NCBI GenBank assembly: GCA_903970455.1
Contig: CAJCIW010000034.1
Location: forward strand, 1-12,145
Direction of reading: 5' to 3'
DNA length: 12,145 nt
Source of the DNA: Verrucomicrobiota bacterium
Lineage (GTDB): Bacteria > Chlamydiota > Chlamydiia > Chlamydiales > Rhabdochlamydiaceae
Shown: positions 7,389 to 12,145 of the stretch, piece by piece
Layout of the letters: the number at the start of each line of letters is the position of its first letter
How positions within the stretch are numbered: the first letter of the stretch is position 1
The notes under the pieces: generated by a model
What the model was told of the DNA's origin: nothing
The model's database searches: none
The model's input: the letters and a program-made list of their open reading frames with translations, nothing else
Made by a program: the position numbers and the translations under genes

Positions 7389-8102
7389 TTACTTATTTAA
7401 ATATTCGAGCAAACCTTCGTTGGTCGGCTTAAAAGTGTCATCGCCGAGCGTCCAGTTAGCAGGGCACACCTCGCCGTGAGTCTCAAAGGTGATTAAAGCA
7501 TCGAGAGTGCGCACCACTTCATCGACATTCCGGCCGATGGGAAGGTCGTTGATGAGTTGATGGCGCACAACCCCCTCGCGGTCAATGATGAATAGACCTC
7601 GGTAGGCAATCCCTTTTTCATCGTTTAAGACATGATAACTTTCCGCAATCGATTTGGTGATATCAGAGAGGAGAGGATATTGCACCCCTTGGATTCCGCC
7701 CATCGCTCGCGGGGTATTCAGCCAAGCGAAATGGCTATAAACGCTGTCTATCGAGCAGCCGATCACCTGGGCATTCCTTGAAGAGAAAGCTTCCAGCTTA
7801 TCTTGGAATGCATAAATTTCTGTCGGGCAAACAAAAGTGAAGTCGAGAGGATAGAAAAACAGAATGACGTATTGTCCTTTGAAGTCAGAGAGTTTCAATT
7901 CTTCGACAAATTTCCCATTGACGATCGCCTCTGCTGCAAATTCGGGTGCATCTTCTCCGACGAGCAATTCATTCGAAAAAAGAATAGAACTCTCAATTTG
8001 AGGGGTGAAGGGACTCCGATCACACGTATAACTAAATGATTCATACCCGTTTACAGCAGACGTCATCGCTGCTAGAAGAGCGGGCAAAAGTATTTTTTTC
8101 AT
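7389..8102 (-). CDS. ahpC: 2-Cys peroxiredoxin (AhpC/TSA) with a predicted signal peptide
   Basis: A 237-residue thiol peroxidase that reduces hydrogen peroxide and organic peroxides. The active site is PLDFTFVC (Pro85, Thr89, peroxidatic Cys92), with the resolving Cys213 in HGEVCPANW and conserved Arg168 in YRGLFIID. Typical members have about 195 residues and start near the VGEDAPEF motif (48-55). Here about 45 extra residues precede it. Residues 1-19 look like a Sec signal peptide: two lysines, then a hydrophobic core ILLPALLAAMTSAV, with a plausible cleavage after VNG (19). The start is firm: AAGAGG lies 6 bases upstream, and no ATG occurs near the usual start. The protein is therefore probably periplasmic. 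The sensitivity motifs are altered (GGIQG for GGLG; YL for the C-terminal YF), so it may resist overoxidation. No reductase gene lies adjacent. Confidence 0.92.
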   Translation of the reverse strand: MKKILLPALLAAMTSAVNGYESFSYTCDRSPFTPQIESSILFSNELLVGEDAPEFAAEAIVNGKFVEELKLSDFKGQYVILFFYPLDFTFVCPTEIYAFQDKLEAFSSRNAQVIGCSIDSVYSHFAWLNTPRAMGGIQGVQYPLLSDITKSIAESYHVLNDEKGIAYRGLFIIDREGVVRHQLINDLPIGRNVDEVVRTLDALITFETHGEVCPANWTLGDDTFKPTNEGLLEYLNK

Positions 8103-8136
8103 TTTTTACCTCTTGTATTTGGGGTTTCGAAACGTG

Positions 8137-8163
8137 AAGACAATTTAAATATTGAGTTGTCTT
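8137..8163. promoter_or_regulatory. 7+7 inverted repeat in the ahpC-rimO divergent region, a candidate operator
   Basis: AAGACAA (8137-8143) and TTGTCTT (8157-8163) are perfect reverse complements separated by 13 AT-rich bases. Their centres are 20 bases apart, about two helical turns, the usual geometry for a dimeric regulator. The dyad covers the -10 and spacer of the likely ahpC promoter. A peroxide-responsive regulator is an attractive idea, but the sequence is not a recognisable OxyR, PerR or Fur box and no regulator gene lies nearby. Confidence 0.45.
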
Positions 8164-8171
8164 TATGTAAA
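8143..8171 (-). promoter_or_regulatory. Possible promoter of the peroxiredoxin gene
   Basis: On the minus strand TTTACA (8171-8166) and TTAAAT (8148-8143) are separated by 17 bases, matching consensus at 5 and 4 of 6 positions. The predicted start near 8136 gives a leader of about 34 bases including the AAGAGG site. I could not find an equally good promoter facing rimO. Confidence 0.4.
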
Positions 8172-8221
8172 GGCCTTTTTTTCTGGAGGTTAAACCTGTT
8201 CACGACTATCATTTTTTCTTT

Positions 8222-9607
8222 ATGAAACGACTACACTCATTAGGCAATAAAATCCATTTCGTCAGTTTGGGATGCGCGCGCAATCTCGTCGACACGGAAG
8301 TGATGCTGGGCATTTTGCTCAAAAGCGGATACGAAGTGACCGATGAGATCGAAAGAGCCGACTATCTCGTCGTCAACACATGCGGCTTTTTGGCGTCGGC
8401 CAGAAAAGAATCTTGCGACACGATTGATGCTCTTTTTCAAGGGAAAAAAAAGCGGGCAAAGGTGATCGTCGCCGGCTGCATGGTCCAAAAGCATAAAGAG
8501 GAATTAAAACAGCAGTTTCCCGGAATCCATTATTTTTTGGGTTCGGGCGACATGGAAAAAATCCTCGAAGCTGTCCAATCCGATGCTCAAGGTGAAGCGG
8601 TCACATCGGCGCGAAGCTATCTGGAATGGGGGGAAATCCCGCGTCAGCTTTCAACCCCGAAAAACTACGCTTACCTCAAAATTGCAGAGGGGTGCGCCAA
8701 ACAATGCGCGTTTTGCATCATCCCGAAGATCAAAGGACCTCTCCGAAGCAAACCTCAAGAGCAAGTTTTAAAAGAATTCGACGCTCTCCTTTCGCAAGGG
8801 GTCCATGAAGTCATCCTGATCGCTCAGGATCTTGGAGATTACGGGAAAGAGCGGAAAGAAAAATTCGCACTTGAAGGCCTCGTCCGTGAAATGCTGAAAA
8901 GAAAAGGGGATTTTTGGCTCCGCTTTTTGTATCTCTATCCTGATGAGATCACCGACGAATTGCTTTCTTTGATGGCATCCGATTCCCGGATTTGCGCCTA
9001 TCTCGACATGCCGATCCAGCACATCAATGCTGTGATGTTGAAAGCCATGCGCCGAAAAACCTCTCGCGAACAGATCATTTTCACGATCGAATCGTTGAGA
9101 AAAAAACTTCCAGGAGCTGTCATCCGCACCTCCCTCATGGTCGGATTTCCCGGAGAGACGGAAGAGCAATTCGAAGAAATGGTCCAATTCATTCAAGACC
9201 ATCCTCTCGACAATATCGGAATATTCAAGTACTCGCGTGAAGAGGAATCTCCCTCTGCCAAAATGCAGGGGCATCTTTCTGAAGAGATCAAACAAATCCG
9301 TTTTGAAAAGCTTGCGGCGACACAGATGAAAGTGGTCCGCAAACAGAACAAGAGCTACCTCGGAAAAAAATTAAAAGTCATCGTCGAAGGGTATCATCCC
9401 GATTCCCCCTATTTGATGCGGGGAAGGTTCTATGGCCAATGCCCAGAGATCGACGGACAGGTGATCATCAATGATGGCCGGAAAGTCGACGCTTTCGGCA
9501 AATTCTACGAAGTCGAGATCACCGATGTAGCCGATTATGATTTGATAGGCTCCGTGGTTGGACCCGTTGCCTCCAAGAAAAGTCTGAATAAGCTCGCTAT
9601 TAAATGA
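8222..9607 (+). CDS. rimO: Ribosomal protein S12 methylthiotransferase RimO
   Basis: A 461-residue radical-SAM enzyme that adds a methylthio group to a conserved aspartate of ribosomal protein S12. The N-terminal UPF0004 domain begins FVSLGCARNLVDTE and supplies three cluster-binding cysteines, Cys18, Cys54 (NTCGF) and Cys86 (AGCMVQ). The radical-SAM cluster is held by Cys158, Cys162 and Cys165 in EGCAKQCAFCIIP. A C-terminal TRAM domain covers about 380-450. GCARNLVDTE and IIPKIKG favour RimO over the tRNA enzyme MiaB. Length is slightly above the usual 430-445. The ATG at 8222 has no Shine-Dalgarno site; the nearest GGAGG (8185-8189) is 32 bases away, and no in-frame ATG, GTG or TTG follows it at a usable distance. 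The stop overlaps the next gene as ATGA. Confidence 0.93.
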   Translation: MKRLHSLGNKIHFVSLGCARNLVDTEVMLGILLKSGYEVTDEIERADYLVVNTCGFLASARKESCDTIDALFQGKKKRAKVIVAGCMVQKHKEELKQQFPGIHYFLGSGDMEKILEAVQSDAQGEAVTSARSYLEWGEIPRQLSTPKNYAYLKIAEGCAKQCAFCIIPKIKGPLRSKPQEQVLKEFDALLSQGVHEVILIAQDLGDYGKERKEKFALEGLVREMLKRKGDFWLRFLYLYPDEITDELLSLMASDSRICAYLDMPIQHINAVMLKAMRRKTSREQIIFTIESLRKKLPGAVIRTSLMVGFPGETEEQFEEMVQFIQDHPLDNIGIFKYSREEESPSAKMQGHLSEEIKQIRFEKLAATQMKVVRKQNKSYLGKKLKVIVEGYHPDSPYLMRGRFYGQCPEIDGQVIINDGRKVDAFGKFYEVEITDVADYDLIGSVVGPVASKKSLNKLAIK

Positions 9608-10770
9608 ATAAGATTATACTCAAGCCCGGCAAAGAAAAGGCGTTGCGCAATCGCCATCCCTGGATTTTTTCCGGTGCGATCGAGTCAGCTCCGACATTTG
9701 AAAATGGGGAAATTTTATCCGTACACACTTCTCAGGGAGAGTTTCTAGCCAAAGCGTATTTCCATAAGGAAAATTCCCTTTCCGGCCGCGTTCTGACCTT
9801 TCTGGATGAACCTGTGGAAAATGCCATCGATCAGAGAATCGCTGAAGCTCTCCTGCTAAGAGAAAAAATGTTTGATCGGGAAGAGACAAACTGTTTTCGT
9901 TTGATCAATGCGGAAGGAGATGGGCTGCCTGGGCTGATCGTCGATATCTATGACGATCTCGCCGTTGTTCAATGCAACACACATGGGATGGAACGTCTCA
10001 AATATTTGATCGTAGAAAAATTGAAGAGAAAGTTGAAACTGCGCGGAATTTATGAAAAATCCCATTCAAGCGCCAGGCGAAGGGAAGGTCTTCCCGATTC
10101 TCTGGGTACGCTCTTCGGCGAATGCCCAAAAGAAATGCTCGTTAAAGAAAATGGAATCTTGTTTTTGGTCGCCATTGAAGAAGGGCAAAAAACCGGCTTT
10201 TTTCTCGATCAGCGCGAGATGCGCCAGCTGATCTCCCGCTTAAGCAAAGAGAAACGGGTGCTCAATTGCTTTTCCTATACGGGAGGATTTTCCATCTCTG
10301 CCTTGAAAGGGGGAGCGAAATATGTCGCAAGCATCGATAGTAGCGAATCAGCTTGTCGCTATGCCAAGGAAAATACCCTCCTCAACCACATCCCTTTCGA
10401 CCGGCACGAAGTGATCCAATCCAATGTGTTCGATTATTTGCGAAACCTCGCTGAATCTTTCGATCTCATCATCCTCGATCCTCCCGCTTTTGCCAAAAAG
10501 CGGCAAGATGTCAACGACGCCTGCCGCGGCTATAAAGAGATTAATCGTCGAGCGTTTGAAAAAATGCCTCCGGATTCCTATCTGCTGACGTGCTCATGTT
10601 CCCATTTTATCGACGGAGATTTATTCCAACAGCTCATCTTCCAGGCTGCAATCGAGGCCGGACGAAAAGTTACCATCTGCTCCCGCCACATTCAGGCAAA
10701 CGACCACCCCGTCTCTCTTTTTCATCCTGAAGGGGAGTATCTGAAAGGGTTGTTGCTTCATATCATTTAA
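9604..10770 (+). CDS. rlmI: RlmI-like 23S rRNA (cytosine-C5) methyltransferase
   Basis: A 388-residue SAM-dependent RNA methyltransferase (COG1092). Escherichia coli RlmI methylates C1962 of 23S rRNA, and the same role is likely here. An N-terminal PUA-type domain (~1-75) opens with KPGKEKALRNRHPWIFSGAI. The catalytic domain has GQKTGFFLDQR (194-204), SAM motif I NCFSYTGGFS (221-230), the acidic end of beta-2 in ASIDSSE (242-248), motif IV LDPPAFAKKR (291-300) and the Cys-containing TCSCSHF (329-335). Length matches RlmI (~396). It starts 4 bases inside rimO as ATGA with no separate Shine-Dalgarno site, so translation is probably coupled. The pairing puts two ribosome-modifying enzymes in one transcript. 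Exact target base is inferred from family. Confidence 0.87.
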   Translation: MNKIILKPGKEKALRNRHPWIFSGAIESAPTFENGEILSVHTSQGEFLAKAYFHKENSLSGRVLTFLDEPVENAIDQRIAEALLLREKMFDREETNCFRLINAEGDGLPGLIVDIYDDLAVVQCNTHGMERLKYLIVEKLKRKLKLRGIYEKSHSSARRREGLPDSLGTLFGECPKEMLVKENGILFLVAIEEGQKTGFFLDQREMRQLISRLSKEKRVLNCFSYTGGFSISALKGGAKYVASIDSSESACRYAKENTLLNHIPFDRHEVIQSNVFDYLRNLAESFDLIILDPPAFAKKRQDVNDACRGYKEINRRAFEKMPPDSYLLTCSCSHFIDGDLFQQLIFQAAIEAGRKVTICSRHIQANDHPVSLFHPEGEYLKGLLLHII

Positions 10771-10777
10771 GTCGACT

Positions 10778-10806
10778 TTGCAACTTTTTGGGTCCGCCTG
10801 TATAAA
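10778..10806 (+). promoter_or_regulatory. Probable sigma70-type promoter of the acetyltransferase-MFS pair
   Basis: TTGCAA (10778-10783), a 17-base spacer and TATAAA (10801-10806) match the consensus at 4 and 5 of 6 positions. It starts 8 bases after the rlmI stop and would begin transcription near 10813, about 28 bases before the acetyltransferase ATG. Confidence 0.55.
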
Positions 10807-10808
10807 GA

Positions 10809-10828
10809 AGTTGAAGGTCTGATCAACT
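10809..10828 (+). repeat. 6+6 inverted repeat at the expected transcript start
   Basis: AGTTGA (10809-10814) and TCAACT (10823-10828) are perfect reverse complements with an 8-base gap. They lie between the -10 element and the AGGGGA ribosome-binding site (10831-10836). This could be a small operator or a weak leader hairpin; a chance match is quite possible at this length. Confidence 0.3.
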
Positions 10829-10840
10829 CCAGGGGACGCC

Positions 10841-11293
10841 ATGAAATTCAAAGTCATTACTCCAAATGCACCCGAATACCCCGCAGAACGTATGTTGCGA
10901 TGGGAAGTGTTGTCCAAGCCGCTTGGGATGCCCCCTCCTGAAGAGGACGTGTTTCCAGAAGAAATGCAAAGCTTGCACCTGATCGCCCTCGATGGAAAAC
11001 GGATTGTCGGCTGCGTCTGTTTTCATCCTGAGAGCGAGTCAAATGGCCGTATTTTTGAAATGGCGGTCAGCGAAGAATACCGGGGACGAGGGTTCGGGCG
11101 CCAGCTTTTGCATACGCTGGAGAAGACGTTGGTTCAGAAAGGGATTCTTCATGTTTATCTTTTTGCAAGGCCTGAATCGGAAGAATTTTATGCATTGATG
11201 GGGTATCAGCCTGATGGGGATGTGATCCTAAATATGGGCTTGAAGCAAAGAATAATGAAAAAAATCCTACCTGCAGAAAATGATACTTTTTAA
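10841..11293 (+). CDS. GNAT-family N-acetyltransferase
   Basis: A 150-residue single-domain cytoplasmic acetyltransferase that would move an acetyl group from acetyl-CoA to an unidentified amine. The acetyl-CoA-binding motif A is FEMAVSEEYRGRGFGRQLL (72-90), with the R-x2-G-x-G core RGRGFG at 81-86. Motif B is seen in LFARPESEEFYALMGYQ (107-123), where Tyr118 could act as the general acid. The N-terminal part (LRWEVLSKPLGMPP, 19-32) resembles small stand-alone GNATs rather than RimI-type enzymes, but I cannot name the substrate. AGGGGA lies 4 bases before the ATG, giving a firm start. The following transporter begins 3 bases after the stop, so the two are probably co-transcribed; whether they share a function is unknown. 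Confidence 0.85.
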   Translation: MKFKVITPNAPEYPAERMLRWEVLSKPLGMPPPEEDVFPEEMQSLHLIALDGKRIVGCVCFHPESESNGRIFEMAVSEEYRGRGFGRQLLHTLEKTLVQKGILHVYLFARPESEEFYALMGYQPDGDVILNMGLKQRIMKKILPAENDTF

Positions 11294-11296
11294 AAT

Positions 11297-12145
11297 ATGA
11301 GCACACAAAAAACGAAAGAGCGTTGTACGGCTTTCCTCATCTTTGTCATCACCGTTGCCTCATTCGGTGGTTTTTTATACGGCTATCACACGGGTGTCAT
11401 TGCCGGAGCCCTTGGATTTTTATCCTCTAGATTCCAATTGCCGATTGCCGATCAGGGAATGGTCGTCAGCATTATTTTGATCGGCGCATTGATTGGTGCT
11501 ATGGGGGCAGGAACTCTTGCAGACCGATGGGGCCGGAAAAGGGGGATCGCCCTGACATCGCTCCTTTTCATCTTGGGAGCAGGGATCATCACTTTCAGTG
11601 AATCATACACAACATTGCTCATCGGCCGATTCATCAGTGGTCTAGGCGTGGGCGTCATTTCTGTAGCGGGGCCCCTCTATTTAGCTGAGGTCTCTCCACC
11701 TCATTACCGTGGAGCATTCGTGGCGTGCTATCAGCTTGCCATTGCCCTGGGGATCCTGGCAAGTTTTAGTATGAATTACTTGTTTGCCAGCACGGCTGAT
11801 TGGCGATGGATGTTCGCCATCGGCATTTTCCCTGCCGTCCTACAGCTTTTTGCCTTGTTTTTTTTACCGGAGACCCCTGCCTGGCTTTTCAAACATGGAT
11901 TGGAAGAGAATGGGATCAAAGCTTTCGAGCGTCTGCGCAAAGACCGGGAATGGATGCATCAGCTCCAGGGGATGAGAAGCGCCGCAAGGCATCATAAACA
12001 TGGAAATTGGAAAGCTTTATTTTCTCCCCAAATCCGTTTTGTCCTGATTGTGGGTTTTGTTTTAAGCGTTTTGCAGCAGATCACTGGAATCAATACGGTG
12101 ATCTATTACGCACCCAAAATTTTTGAGACCGCAGGGATAGGGTCT
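11297..12145 (+). CDS. Sugar-porter MFS transporter (3' end outside the window)
   Basis: The reading frame stays open for 283 codons to the window edge, about 60% of a typical 460-residue member. The sugar-porter family (XylE, GalP, GLUT) is shown by GTLADRWGRKRG (72-83), GRFISGLGVGV (110-120), PLYLAEVSPPHYRGA (126-140), PETPAWL (191-197) and QQITGINTVIYYAP (260-273). Six helices, the central cytoplasmic loop and helix 7 are present. In helix 1, GGFLYGYHTGVIAG (24-37) aligns with XylE GGLLFGYDTAVISG, so the XylE proton-coupling Asp27 is His31 here; the partner Arg is kept (Arg111). GLUT facilitators have Asn at this position. The protein may therefore be a facilitator or use altered coupling. 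The start lacks a clear Shine-Dalgarno site and lies 3 bases after the acetyltransferase stop, which suggests coupled translation. The sugar is not predictable. Confidence 0.9.
   Translation, partial: MSTQKTKERCTAFLIFVITVASFGGFLYGYHTGVIAGALGFLSSRFQLPIADQGMVVSIILIGALIGAMGAGTLADRWGRKRGIALTSLLFILGAGIITFSESYTTLLIGRFISGLGVGVISVAGPLYLAEVSPPHYRGAFVACYQLAIALGILASFSMNYLFASTADWRWMFAIGIFPAVLQLFALFFLPETPAWLFKHGLEENGIKAFERLRKDREWMHQLQGMRSAARHHKHGNWKALFSPQIRFVLIVGFVLSVLQQITGINTVIYYAPKIFETAGIGS

Noticed and set aside
1..12145. Reassignment of TAG to a sense codon throughout the genome
   Set aside because: None of the ten natural gene ends seen here uses TAG, which first suggested it. However, about 3,000 codons contain only one in-frame TAG, far too few for a reassigned codon.
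1..12145. Mobile elements, CRISPR arrays, tRNA or rRNA genes
   Set aside because: No repeated spacer pattern, transposase or integrase motif, terminal repeats or RNA-gene-like sequence was seen, and the gaps are too short to hold most of these.

Overview
The window reads as an ordinary bacterial chromosome segment, densely packed with eleven protein genes, and it carries one broken gene. I favour a member of the Chlamydiota, probably an amoeba-associated or environmental lineage. The grounds are the gene order oppA-B-C-D-F, the form of the peroxiredoxin (a GGIQG-type motif and a VCPANW resolving-cysteine motif, as I recall them from chlamydial AhpC), and a mix of nutrient-uptake transporters. 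This assignment is inference from memory; no database was searched. No rRNA, tRNA, CRISPR array, insertion sequence or phage gene is visible, and every gap between genes is under 120 bases.

Layout: (1) 52-1956, plus strand: an APC-superfamily permease fused to a C-terminal universal-stress-protein (Usp) domain. Its start codon sits inside a perfect inverted repeat. (2) 7282 down to 1949, minus strand: a complete oligopeptide ABC importer operon, lipoprotein OppA, permeases OppB and OppC, ATPases OppD and OppF, with every junction overlapping. OppC is interrupted by one in-frame TAG where the family normally has a tyrosine codon. The last gene, oppF, runs tail-to-tail into the permease-Usp gene, and their stop codons overlap within 8 bases. 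(3) 8102-7389, minus strand: a 2-Cys peroxiredoxin with an unusual N-terminal signal peptide, followed by a GC-rich hairpin that probably separates it from oppA. (4) 8222-10770, plus strand: rimO and an rlmI-like 23S rRNA methyltransferase, overlapping by ATGA; both modify the ribosome. The gap between ahpC and rimO holds a 7+7 inverted repeat placed over the likely ahpC promoter. (5) 10841-12145, plus strand: a GNAT acetyltransferase and, 3 bases later, a sugar-porter MFS transporter cut off by the window end. Its usual proton-coupling Asp is His.

Functionally the segment is about nutrient scavenging (amino acids or other small cations/solutes, peptides, sugars), peroxide defence and ribosome maturation, which suits a host-dependent bacterium. 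I find no previously undescribed multi-gene system. The observations most worth checking are the amber codon in oppC, the exported peroxiredoxin with its promoter dyad, the start-codon hairpin of the first gene, and the Asp-to-His change in the sugar porter.
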